Shown here: piece by piece, positions 33,017 to 40,284 of the stretch
Layout: the number at the start of each line of letters is the position of its first letter
How positions within the stretch are numbered: position 1 is the first letter of the stretch
Assembly (NCBI GenBank): GCA_018304425.1
Contig: JAGVWE010000006.1
Coordinates: forward strand, 71,281 to 135,280
Origin: Candidatus Iainarchaeum sp.
GTDB lineage: Archaea > Iainarchaeota > Iainarchaeia > Iainarchaeales > UBA10219
Length of the DNA stretch: 64,000 bases
Reading direction: 5' to 3'
Notes under the pieces: model-generated
Database searches by the model: none
Told to the model about the DNA's origin: nothing
Seen by the model: only the letters and a program-made list of their open reading frames with translations
Translations under genes and position numbers: made by a program

Positions 33017-34300
33017 TCACTGGCCGACGCCGTAATACTCGAAGCCCGCGGCCTCGACTTGCTTGCGCGAGTAAAGGTTGCGGCCGTCAACGATTACCCG
33101 GCCATTCATCAGGGCTTTTACCTTCCGAAAATCGATTTCCTTGAACTCGTTCCACTCGGTCAACACCAACAGGGCGTCCGCCCCCTGCGCGCAGTCGTAC
33201 ACGGACTCGCAGTACGTGATGCCAGTCAACACCTTCTTCGCGGCCTCCTCGGCCACGGGGTCCATGGCCGAAACCAGGGCGCCCTTTGCCTTCAGGGCCC
33301 GGATGACTTCCAAGGAAGGGGCCTCCCGCAGGTCATCGGTGTTGGGCTTGAACGCCAGGCCCAAAACCCCTATCCGCCTCCCTTTAAGGCTTCCCAGGGC
33401 CTTCTCTAGTTTCCGGACGGCCAAGGTTTTCTGCAGGCGGTTGACTTCCTCAACCCCCTTCAAAATCCGGAAGTCATAGCCGGCCTTTTCCGCGGTCTTG
33501 GCCAGGGCCTTCACGTCCTTGGGAAAACAACTGCCCCCATAGCCAACCCCCGCGTTCAAAAAAGCGGGCCCGATTCTCGCGTCCAGGCCCATGCCTTCCG
33601 CGACTTTTTTCACGTCCGCCCCGACCAGGTCACAGACGTTGGCAATCTCGTTGATGAAGGAAATCTTCGTCGCGAGGAAAGCGTTGCTGGCGTACTTGAT
33701 GAGCTCGGCGGACTTGACGTCGGTGAAAATCATTTTTGCGCCGAGGGGCGCGTAGATTTCGCGCATGCGCTTCTCGGCCGCCACTGAACCGTTGCCGATG
33801 ACGACCCGGTCCGGCTTCATGAAGTCGTTGATGGCCGAGCCCTCGCGGAGGAACTCCGGGTTGGACACGACGTCGAACTCGCCCGCGTAAAACTTTGTCA
33901 CGGTGTCCCTGACGAGGCTGCCGGTTCCAACCGGGACCGTGCTCTTGTTCACGATGACCTTGTAGCCGTTCATGTTTTTCCCGATTTCTTCGGCGACCTG
34001 GATGACGAACCGGAGGTCGGCGTCGCCGTCCACGGACTCCGGCGTTCCAACGGCGATGAAAACGACGTCCGACTTTTCCACGGCCCCTCCGAGGTCCAAG
34101 CTGAAGGAAAGCCTCCCGGCCTTCGCGTTTTTTTCCACCAGTTCCTGGAGGCCGGGCTCGTAGATGGGAATAACTCCCCGGCGAAGGGATTCGATTTTTT
34201 CCTTGACCGCGTCCACGCAAACGACTTCGTGGCCCAACTCGCTGAGGCACGTGCCCAGGACCAGGCCGACATAGCCGCAACCCATGACCGCAATCCGCAT
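33017..34300 (-). CDS. ugd: UDP-glucose 6-dehydrogenase
   Basis: 427 aa from ATG 34300 (RIAVMGCGYVGLVLGTCLSELGHEV); the start at 34645 would run through the divergent gene and its promoter. Motifs: VGTPESVDGDADLRFV, NKSTVPVGTGSLV, SNPEFLREGSAINDFMKPDR, IKYASNAFLATKISFINEIAN (catalytic Lys/Asn) and the catalytic Cys in GVGYGGSCFPKDVKAL. Oxidises UDP-glucose to UDP-glucuronate, substrate for the uxs product downstream. First gene of the operon, divergent from the RHH-nucleotidyltransferase fusion. Confidence 0.92.
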   Translation of the reverse strand: MRIAVMGCGYVGLVLGTCLSELGHEVVCVDAVKEKIESLRRGVIPIYEPGLQELVEKNAKAGRLSFSLDLGGAVEKSDVVFIAVGTPESVDGDADLRFVIQVAEEIGKNMNGYKVIVNKSTVPVGTGSLVRDTVTKFYAGEFDVVSNPEFLREGSAINDFMKPDRVVIGNGSVAAEKRMREIYAPLGAKMIFTDVKSAELIKYASNAFLATKISFINEIANVCDLVGADVKKVAEGMGLDARIGPAFLNAGVGYGGSCFPKDVKALAKTAEKAGYDFRILKGVEEVNRLQKTLAVRKLEKALGSLKGRRIGVLGLAFKPNTDDLREAPSLEVIRALKAKGALVSAMDPVAEEAAKKVLTGITYCESVYDCAQGADALLVLTEWNEFKEIDFRKVKALMNGRVIVDGRNLYSRKQVEAAGFEYYGVGQ

Positions 34301-34319
34301 GAAATGACACCCAATTAGC

Positions 34320-34394
34320 AAAGGTATAGCCATTTTGAGGCAAAATACCTTTAAATATGTGATGGATGCATATAGTGTATGAGCTAGTATGAGC
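34320..34394. promoter_or_regulatory. Divergent control region between ugd and the RHH-nucleotidyltransferase gene
   Basis: AAAGGTAT (34320-34327) and its complement ATACCTTT (34345-34352) are 17 bp apart; the second overlaps TATA-like CCTTTAAATATG. Downstream are CATA-TAGTG-TATG (34369-34381) and a direct repeat TATGAGC at 34378 and 34388, the second covering the ATG at 34389. TATAGTG also occurs in other antitoxin promoters here. A good candidate operator for the RHH domain, able to affect both genes. Confidence 0.5.
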
Positions 34395-35201
34395 AGGGAA
34401 CGGGTTACGATTACCATCCGCAAGGACCTCCTGACCCAGGTGGACCGGCTAGTGGATGGGTCGACCATCCGGAGCCGGAGCCAGGCCATCGAGTCCCTGC
34501 TGAGCAAGCTGCTTTCCGAATTCCGGATAGGGCGGGCGCTCATCCTCGCGGGCGGGAAGAGCAAGCACTTCGCACCCGAGGAATCGCGGTTCCTGATGGA
34601 GCTACAGGGCAAGCCCCTCATCGAGCAGGTCATGAACGCCATCAACAGCTTTCACATCAGCAATTTCCTGGTGTATGTCGACGGGTTCAACCGCAAGGCC
34701 ATCGACGTGCTGGGCGCGCGCCGGCTGCCCTATCACGTGGACTTCCTGACCGAAGGGGAATCGAAGGGGACCATCGCCCCACTGCTCAAGGCCAGGCCCC
34801 AATTGAAGGAAACCTTCCTGGTGTCCTATGGGGATACCATCTGCTCGCTGAACCTCCACGACATGCTGGCACTCCACAAACAGAACAAGGCGCTCGCGAC
34901 CATCGCCCTGACAACCGTGAGCAACCCGAAGGACTATGGGGTCGTGATGCTGCAGGGCGGGAAGGTCAGCGAGTTCATCCAGAAACCGGAACAGGAAGCC
35001 AAGAGCTACCTCATCAACGCCGGCTACTTCCTCTTCGAGCCGCAGATTTTCGACTACCTCACCCCGAAGATGACCAGCCTGGAGAACGAGTTGTTCCCCT
35101 TGCTGGCGCAAAAGGGGCTGTTATACGGGTATCCCTTCCAGGGCAAGTACCTGAACGTGAACACCCCGGCCGAGCTGGAACGGGCGGAAATGCTGCTGTG
35201 A
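34389..35201 (+). CDS. Ribbon-helix-helix DNA-binding domain fused to a degenerate sugar nucleotidyltransferase
   Basis: 270 aa. Residues 1-45 (RVTITIRKDLLTQVDRLVDG, then SRSQAIESLLSKLLSE) are a classic CopG/RHH repressor domain. From residue 48 a complete nucleotidyltransferase fold follows (RALILAGGKSK, LVSYGDTICSLN with Asp149, KDYGVVMLQGGKVSEFIQKP, INAGYFLFEP). The catalytic signature is altered: the GTR of GGKGTR is SKH, and the usual PK before the GKP segment is missing. I infer a sensor-repressor that binds a sugar phosphate or nucleotide sugar, controlling itself and perhaps the divergent ugd operon. Residual catalysis is possible. Confidence 0.75.
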   Translation: MSRERVTITIRKDLLTQVDRLVDGSTIRSRSQAIESLLSKLLSEFRIGRALILAGGKSKHFAPEESRFLMELQGKPLIEQVMNAINSFHISNFLVYVDGFNRKAIDVLGARRLPYHVDFLTEGESKGTIAPLLKARPQLKETFLVSYGDTICSLNLHDMLALHKQNKALATIALTTVSNPKDYGVVMLQGGKVSEFIQKPEQEAKSYLINAGYFLFEPQIFDYLTPKMTSLENELFPLLAQKGLLYGYPFQGKYLNVNTPAELERAEMLL

Positions 35202-35234
35202 AATAGCCAAGCACCAAGGGAGGAAGGAAAGTAT

Positions 35235-35256
35235 TTATAGTTCGTATACACTATAA
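35235..35256. promoter_or_regulatory. Palindromic operator of the PIN/RHH-UPF0175 module
   Basis: TTATAGT (35235-35241) and ACTATAA (35250-35256) form a perfect 7+7 inverted repeat with an 8-nt centre, ending 8 nt before ATG 35265 and overlapping the A/T-rich promoter. Confidence 0.6.
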
Positions 35257-35264
35257 TATATTGT

Positions 35265-35801
35265 ATGACAAATAGGCTGGTGGTATCGGACAGCAGTTCG
35301 CTGATCCTTGCCACGAAGGCCGCGGTCCTGCAAACGCTGTGCATGTGCTTCGCAGTCCAAATCCCTGAAGCCGTATTCGAGGAAACCGTGGAAGCGGGCA
35401 AGCGCGCTGGAAAAGCGGATGCGTTAAGGATCGAAGAAGCCGTCGAAACCGGAAGAATAAAGGTCGCAAAAGTTGCGGCGCTAAAGGACAAAAAAATCGA
35501 AAAATGGCTGAAAGAACTCTGCCTGGGTGAAGGTGAAGAACAGGCCCTCAAGCTCTGCCTGCAAGTGAAAGCCAATCTCTTTCTGGTCGATGACCGCCAA
35601 GCTATCAACGCGGCGAAACTGCTGGAAATAAATTGGTCGACGTTGCCGGGCTTGATCGTGGGCCTCGCCGAAAAAAACAGGCTGGCGCCAGAGAAGGCAT
35701 TGGATGCCCTCCGCGTCCTCCAGGAAGAAGGAAGATATAAGCTGGATTTCATCCTCGACGCATTCAAAAAAATCGAAGCATTGAAGGAGGCGAAAAAATG
35801 A
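35265..35801 (+). CDS. PIN-domain toxin, DUF3368-like
   Basis: 178 aa. N-terminal RLVVSDSSSLILATKA gives the first PIN Asp, LCLGEGEEQALKLCLQ the central acidic pair and NLFLVDDRQAINAAKLL the third site, as in DUF3368 PIN proteins. These RNase-type toxins pair with UPF0175-containing antitoxins, which is exactly what follows. Gene order is toxin first, the reverse of vapBC, and the stop overlaps the antitoxin start by 4 nt. Confidence 0.8.
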   Translation: MTNRLVVSDSSSLILATKAAVLQTLCMCFAVQIPEAVFEETVEAGKRAGKADALRIEEAVETGRIKVAKVAALKDKKIEKWLKELCLGEGEEQALKLCLQVKANLFLVDDRQAINAAKLLEINWSTLPGLIVGLAEKNRLAPEKALDALRVLQEEGRYKLDFILDAFKKIEALKEAKK

Positions 35802-36112
35802 AGACCCAACTGGTTTCGGTAAGGCTCCCTGAAGAGGACCTCAAGATAATCGAACAAAAGACCAAGGAAGAAAAAATGGCTAAAACCACGGCTTTGAAGC
35901 AGATGCTGGCTCTTGGCATCAAGCAATACCAACTCGCAAGAGCCGTCGAAAGATACGGGCGGGGAAAGACCAGCCTCGGCAAGGCCGCCGAAGAAGCCGG
36001 TCTCACAGTATGGGAAATGATGGACTGCCTCAAGGAAAAAGGCGTGCCCAACCCCCTCACCGCCGAAGACTTTCGACAAAGCCGCAAAAACCTCGAAAAG
36101 GCGTTGCAGTAA
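35798..36112 (+). CDS. Antitoxin combining an RHH domain and a UPF0175 domain
   Basis: 104 aa. Residues 1-45 (QLVSVRLPEEDLKIIEQKTKEEKMAKTTALKQMLALGIKQY) look like a ribbon-helix-helix; residues about 50-90 (RYGRGKTSLGKAAEEAGLTVWEMMDCLKEKGVP) are a UPF0175 HTH-like module. The module is closely similar to the separate protein at 36308. Overlaps the PIN toxin by 4 nt, so it is the antitoxin and probably the repressor at 35235-35256. Confidence 0.78.
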   Translation: MKTQLVSVRLPEEDLKIIEQKTKEEKMAKTTALKQMLALGIKQYQLARAVERYGRGKTSLGKAAEEAGLTVWEMMDCLKEKGVPNPLTAEDFRQSRKNLEKALQ

Positions 36113-36246
36113 CCGATTGAATGGAACCCCGCCTACCGCGCAAAATGACTATTCATTTTTATCTGGCTTCCACTAACATTAAAGAAATAGCTAATAAACA
36201 CATTATAAGGCATTAAAATAATTAAACACGCAGCCTAAATCCGTCC
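36113..36246. other. A/T-rich intergenic stretch, no gene seen
   Basis: A/T-rich DNA (many TTAAA and TAATAA runs) between the toxin-antitoxin pair and the UPF0175 operon. No open frame, RNA gene or clear repeat is visible; several possible TATA boxes. Confidence 0.5.
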
Positions 36247-36266
36247 AATTGCCTTAAGAGGCAATT
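36247..36266. promoter_or_regulatory. 20-bp palindrome upstream of the UPF0175-nucleotidyltransferase operon
   Basis: AATTGCCT-TAAG-AGGCAATT, a perfect 8+8 inverted repeat that runs into the TATA-like ATTTTAATAGG (about 36264-36274). The encoded UPF0175 protein at 36308 is the obvious candidate ligand. A GGAGG ribosome-binding site follows at about 36294-36298. Confidence 0.6.
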
Positions 36267-36304
36267 TTAATAGGTTACTGGCCATAAACTTCTGGAGGCG
36301 ACAG

Positions 36305-36496
36305 ATGATGAAATCCGTGGAGAAATCGTTCCTTGCAGATGCGCTGAAAGCGTACGAAAACGGCCAGCTTACGCTCTGGCGAGCCGCAAAAAAGGCCGGC
36401 CTGTCCTTGTGGGAGATGATGGACGAATGCCAGCGCAAACAGGCTCAGGTGCCTTATTCGGTCAAAGACTTCGCAGAAGACATGGGGAAAGCATGA
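36305..36496 (+). CDS. UPF0175-family small DNA-binding protein
   Basis: 63 aa (62 from the second ATG at 36308). YENGQLTLWRAAKKAGLSLWEMMDECQRKQ matches the UPF0175 module of the antitoxin at 35798 position by position (Y..G..TL..AA..AGL..WEMMD). Such modules normally occur as antitoxins of PIN toxins, but no toxin follows; its TGA overlaps the ATG of a sugar nucleotidyltransferase (ATGA). GGAGG lies upstream. I infer a local repressor or a partner protein of that enzyme. Confidence 0.75.
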   Translation: MMKSVEKSFLADALKAYENGQLTLWRAAKKAGLSLWEMMDECQRKQAQVPYSVKDFAEDMGKA

Positions 36497-37200
36497 TTCA
36501 CAAGGCATTCATCCTCGCCGGCGGCAAGGGGGAACGGTTGAGGCCCCTGACGGATGAAACGCCCAAGCCCATGCTGGAGGTCTCCGGCAAGCCCATCCTC
36601 CAGCATGCCATCGACTGGCTGGAATACCATGGCGTGCAGGAAATCGTGTTAGGCGTGGGCTACCAGCACGAAAAAATCATGCACTACTTTGGCAACGGCC
36701 GGCCGTCGGGCGCGAGGATAACCTACAGCGTGGAAGGAAAACCCCTGGGCACCGGGGGCGCGGTCAAGGCCGCCCAGGAAATGCTGGGCAAAGAGCCATT
36801 CATCATGCTGAACGGCGACAACCTGATGGACGTCGATTACCGGAAAATGGCGGCAGTCCACGAAAAAAACAAGGCGCTGGCCACGATTGCCCTGGTGGAA
36901 GTCAAGGACGTGACCGGTTACGGCGTGGCCCGGCTCCAGGGAGAAAAAATAACAGAGTTCGTGGAAAAACCCGCGCCTGGCCTGGAGCCCAGCAAGCGCA
37001 TCAATGCCGGCTGCTATGTCCTGGAACCCAAAGCCCTGGACTTCATCCCCGACGGCTTTTCCCTGATTGAAAAAACCGCTTTTCCCGCGCTCGCCAAGAA
37101 AGGCCGGCTCTACGCGTTTTCCCATGTTGGACAATGGTTTCCCACCGACGACCCCCCGAAATGGGAGGCCGCGAAAAAGGCCTGGAAGCCACCGGTGTAA
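36493..37200 (+). CDS. Sugar-1-phosphate nucleotidylyltransferase (mannose-1-phosphate guanylyltransferase-like)
   Basis: 235 aa from ATG 36493; the longer in-frame start at 36409 overlaps the UPF0175 gene and is rejected. Intact catalytic signature FILAGGKGERLRPLTDETPKPMLEVSGKPILQHAI, metal site MLNGDNLMDVD, GYGVARLQGEKITEFVEKP and INAGCYVLEPKAL. Contrast with the degenerate homologue at 34389. Overlap with the UPF0175 gene implies coupled translation; the next gene is a membrane glycosyltransferase. Confidence 0.85.
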   Translation: MIHKAFILAGGKGERLRPLTDETPKPMLEVSGKPILQHAIDWLEYHGVQEIVLGVGYQHEKIMHYFGNGRPSGARITYSVEGKPLGTGGAVKAAQEMLGKEPFIMLNGDNLMDVDYRKMAAVHEKNKALATIALVEVKDVTGYGVARLQGEKITEFVEKPAPGLEPSKRINAGCYVLEPKALDFIPDGFSLIEKTAFPALAKKGRLYAFSHVGQWFPTDDPPKWEAAKKAWKPPV

Positions 37201-37221
37201 GGAAGAGGCAAAGGTGAAAAC

Positions 37222-38346
37222 GTGGACAAACGCGTGGCAGGCGTCCTAGGCGCTTTCCTGGGCTTGCAGCTCCTGGCCTTGTTCCTGGGCCCGACCGGTT
37301 ACGTGGGCACGGACGGGGACGCGCACCTCCGCTACTACGAGTTCCTCGCCCAGGAAAAGCGGCACCCGGTCACGGCGGACTTCAAGGGCATGGCGGACCG
37401 CGAACTATTCCAGGTGCCCATCCTCTCCTACCTGCTGAACTACCCGGCCTGGGCGCTGGCAGGCTCGACCGGAGTCCGGTTCATGAACCTCGCGTGGACT
37501 GCGCTGGCCCTGCTGGTGTTCTGGCGTTTCGTGCTCAAAAGCCGCTGCAAAAAAAACAAGTGGCTGTGGCTGGCCCTGCCCTTGCTGGCCTTCCTCCCCC
37601 ACACGGTTTTCTACGCGCAGGCGGTGGGCCCCGAAGCCGTGCTGCTGCTGGCCTCCGCCCTCTCCACGGCTTTCTTCCTGCGGTTCCTGGACGGCAAAGG
37701 CAACGCGGGACTGAACGGCCTCGCGACCGGCCTGCCCTTGCTCGTGAAATTGAATGGCCTGGCCTTGCCTGCCGCAGCCCTGCTTTATTTGGGCTGGCGT
37801 TACTGGAAAGACAAAAAACTACCTGCCCGAGTCAAGCCCTTCCTTGCCGGCATGCTGGTGGTAATCGCCTGGTTCTTCGCCAACAACCTCTACCACTTCG
37901 GGAGGCTCATCCCGTTCGCGATGCCCTACACCCTGCGGCCACTGGCGAATTACCCGGCCTGCCTCCGGGAAACTCTGACCTCGTTCTGGGGCGGGCTGCC
38001 GGCCACGGAAACGCATCTCCCCCTACTGGCCGTCAAAGGCCTCCTGCTGCTGGTCCTGGGACTGGCCTTCCTCCGGTTCTTCCTGTCGAAGAACCAGCAA
38101 AGGGGCTTCCCGGCCTGCGTGGCCCTGACCTCCCTGGGCTTGTACGCCTTCAACGCCTTGTTCGCCTCGGGCAGCGAGTGGTGCACGCACTCCCGTTACC
38201 TCATCCCCCTCTACCCCGTGCTCGCCCTCGTCGTCGTGCAAGGCCTTCGGCAGGACAAGCCCAAGCCCCGGCTGCTGCAGGCCTGGATGGGATTGCTTTT
38301 TATTAGTGCCGTGGTTGAAATTGCCTTGTTTGCCGCGTTCCGGTAA
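37222..38346 (+). CDS. GT-C-like polytopic membrane protein
   Basis: 374 aa from a GTG start (GTGGACAAACGC). About eight to ten hydrophobic segments. The first loop carries GYVGTDGDAHLRYYEFLAQEKRHPV, an acidic D-x-D-like motif typical of GT-C transferases, and FYAQAVGPEAVLLLASAL is the following conserved-type segment. A late loop has SEWCTHSRYLIPLYP, as in PMT-like proteins. Presumed user of polyprenyl-phosphate sugars made by the GT2 encoded next. Confidence 0.68.
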   Translation: MDKRVAGVLGAFLGLQLLALFLGPTGYVGTDGDAHLRYYEFLAQEKRHPVTADFKGMADRELFQVPILSYLLNYPAWALAGSTGVRFMNLAWTALALLVFWRFVLKSRCKKNKWLWLALPLLAFLPHTVFYAQAVGPEAVLLLASALSTAFFLRFLDGKGNAGLNGLATGLPLLVKLNGLALPAAALLYLGWRYWKDKKLPARVKPFLAGMLVVIAWFFANNLYHFGRLIPFAMPYTLRPLANYPACLRETLTSFWGGLPATETHLPLLAVKGLLLLVLGLAFLRFFLSKNQQRGFPACVALTSLGLYAFNALFASGSEWCTHSRYLIPLYPVLALVVVQGLRQDKPKPRLLQAWMGLLFISAVVEIALFAAFR

Positions 38347-38354
38347 GTGAAACC

Positions 38355-39041
38355 ATGCCACCAGAGAAGGGACTCAGCGTCATCATCCCCTGCTTCAACG
38401 AGGAAGAAAACGTCGCGGAATGCGTGAACCGCGTGCCGGCCATGCCGTGGAAGACCGAGGTCATTGTGGTGGATGACGGCAGCATCGACGACACCTCGGA
38501 AACCGCGCGCAAACTGAAGAAGCCCGGCCTCAAAGTCATCAGCTACAAGCCCAACAAGGGCAAGGGCTACGCGGTCCGCATGGGCATCGCCAAGGCAAGT
38601 CATGACGTGGTCGTCATCGTGGACGCGGACATGGCCACCATGCCCGAGGAAATCCCGGACGTGGTCAAGCCCATCATGGAAGGCAGGGCCGACTTCGTGA
38701 ACGCCTCGCGCCTGGTCTACTCCATGGAAGCGGGGGCCATGAAATGGTTTCACGTGCCCGTGAACCACTTGTTCGCCTTCCTGGTCGGCTTGCTGGTGGG
38801 AGCGCGGCTGACGGACAGCCTGTGCGGGTTCAAGGCCTTCCGGAAAAGCATGCTATTCGAGCACCTGCAGGAAGACGGCTGGCCGGACTTCGAAATGCTC
38901 ATCCAGGCGGGAAGGAACGGCATGCGCGTAGTGGAGGTGCCCACCCATTACATGGCGCGGAGGAAAGGGGCCTCCAAGATGAAGAGCTTCCGCCACGGCT
39001 TCGCCATGCTCTTGATGCTCTTGAAAGCGGTGTTCGAATGA
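38355..39041 (+). CDS. Polyprenyl-phosphate mannosyl/glucosyltransferase-like GT2
   Basis: 228 aa, DPM1-like: GLSVIIPCFNEEENVAECV, VIVVDDGSIDDTSETA, PNKGKGYAVRMGIAKASHDVVVIVDADMATMPEEI (DAD metal motif), VNHLFAFLVGLLVGARLTDSLCGFKAFRK and the C-terminal RKGASKMKSFRHG. The SKMKSFRHGF ending is typical of enzymes that put hexose on dolichol-type lipids. Its stop overlaps the methyltransferase ATG by 4 nt. Confidence 0.84.
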   Translation: MPPEKGLSVIIPCFNEEENVAECVNRVPAMPWKTEVIVVDDGSIDDTSETARKLKKPGLKVISYKPNKGKGYAVRMGIAKASHDVVVIVDADMATMPEEIPDVVKPIMEGRADFVNASRLVYSMEAGAMKWFHVPVNHLFAFLVGLLVGARLTDSLCGFKAFRKSMLFEHLQEDGWPDFEMLIQAGRNGMRVVEVPTHYMARRKGASKMKSFRHGFAMLLMLLKAVFE

Positions 39042-39715
39042 GTTCGGTCAAGGAAGTGCAGGCGCACTTCGACGGCATCGCGAAAGACTACGATTATTAC
39101 AAGAAAAAGAACTGGTACTATTACCAGAACCTCAAGGAATTCTTTGCCGGGCTCATTCCCCCGGGTTCGAGCGTCCTCGAAATCGGCTGCGGCACGGGCG
39201 CCCTCCTCCACCACGTCCGGCCGAAGAGGGGATTGGGCATCGATTCCAGCCGGGCCATGCTGGAGATTGCACGGAAACGGTTCCCCGAACTCGAGTTCCG
39301 GCAAATCCCCGCCGAAGAACTGCAGGGAAAAGAGAAATTCGATTACCTGGTGATGGCCGACGTCGTCGAACACCTGTCCAACCTCGAGCAGGCCCTGGCC
39401 AAGACCGCTGGCTGCTGCCGGAAGGGCTCGGTGCTGATCATCACTTCCATCAACCCGGTCTGGGAACCCATCCTGGACCTCGCCGAAAGGCTTGGCCTGA
39501 AAATGCCGGAAGGGCCGCATGACTGGCCGGGCCAGGAAAGGCTGCGGCAATTGCTGGAACGCCAGGGCTTCCAAGCCAGGAGCACGGGCTATCGGCTGCT
39601 CATACCCAAGCACGTGCCCTTCCTCTCGGATTACGCGAACAAGCACTTCGCGCGGGTGCCCTTCCTGCGGGGCCTGGGGGTCATCCAGTTCCTGGTGGCC
39701 GAATTCAAGCCATAG
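39038..39715 (+). CDS. Class I SAM-dependent methyltransferase
   Basis: 225 aa from ATG 39038. EVQAHFDGIAKDYDYYKKKNWYYYQ is the common UbiG/UbiE-like lead-in; motif I SVLEIGCGTGALLHHV, acid in LGIDSSRAML, then DYLVMADVVEHLSNLEQALAKTAGCCRKGSVLIIT. Coupled to a polyprenyl-phosphate GT2, so glycan or lipid methylation is likely. The frame continues upstream but only as a shadow of the GT2. Confidence 0.8.
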   Translation: MSSVKEVQAHFDGIAKDYDYYKKKNWYYYQNLKEFFAGLIPPGSSVLEIGCGTGALLHHVRPKRGLGIDSSRAMLEIARKRFPELEFRQIPAEELQGKEKFDYLVMADVVEHLSNLEQALAKTAGCCRKGSVLIITSINPVWEPILDLAERLGLKMPEGPHDWPGQERLRQLLERQGFQARSTGYRLLIPKHVPFLSDYANKHFARVPFLRGLGVIQFLVAEFKP

Positions 39716-39753
39716 GGTTTTATTCCATTCGCGGCTCAAATCAAGGGATTTCC

Positions 39754-40284
39754 ATGGACTTGAAAGCCTGCATCCGGAAGATCCCGGACTTCCCCAAGAA
39801 AGGCATCCTCTTCTACGACATCACGACCCTGTTAAAGGACCAGGCCGCGTTGAAGCACGTCATCGACCAGGTCTACGAGCACTACATCAAGAAAGAAGCG
39901 GCCCCCGCCAAAATCGTGGCCGTGGAAAGCAGGGGCTTCATTTTCGGCGCGGCCCTCGCCTACAAACTGCACGCCGGCTTCGTCCCCGTGCGGAAACCCG
40001 GCAAGCTGCCGGCCAAAACCCTGTCCACCAGTTACGCCCTCGAATACGGGAAGGACTCGATTTGCATGCACGAAGACGCCATCGTCCAAGGCGAGCGCGT
40101 GCTCATCGTGGACGACCTGCTCGCAACGGGGGGAACGGCCAAGGCCGCCATCGACTTGGTGGAAAAATGCGGCGGCAAAGTCATCGGCCTGGCCTTCGTC
40201 GTCGAACTCGGCTTCCTGCGGGGCCGCGAAAAACTCAAGGGATACGACGTGTTCTCGCTCGTCAACTACGTGAAAGAGGAATGA
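39754..40284 (+). CDS. apt: Adenine phosphoribosyltransferase
   Basis: 176 aa. The start LKACIRKIPDFPKKGILFYDITTLLKD is characteristic of Apt; AVESRGFIFGAALAYKL and the PRPP loop VLIVDDLLATGGTAKAAIDLVEKCGG complete the type I PRTase fold. Converts adenine plus PRPP to AMP. It overlaps mtnP by 4 nt, so adenine released by MtnP is recycled at once. Confidence 0.92.
   Translation: MDLKACIRKIPDFPKKGILFYDITTLLKDQAALKHVIDQVYEHYIKKEAAPAKIVAVESRGFIFGAALAYKLHAGFVPVRKPGKLPAKTLSTSYALEYGKDSICMHEDAIVQGERVLIVDDLLATGGTAKAAIDLVEKCGGKVIGLAFVVELGFLRGREKLKGYDVFSLVNYVKEE

Noticed and set aside
34301-34645. Longer start of ugd at 34645
   Set aside because: It would run through the divergent RHH gene and its promoter; the Rossmann motif begins right after ATG 34300.
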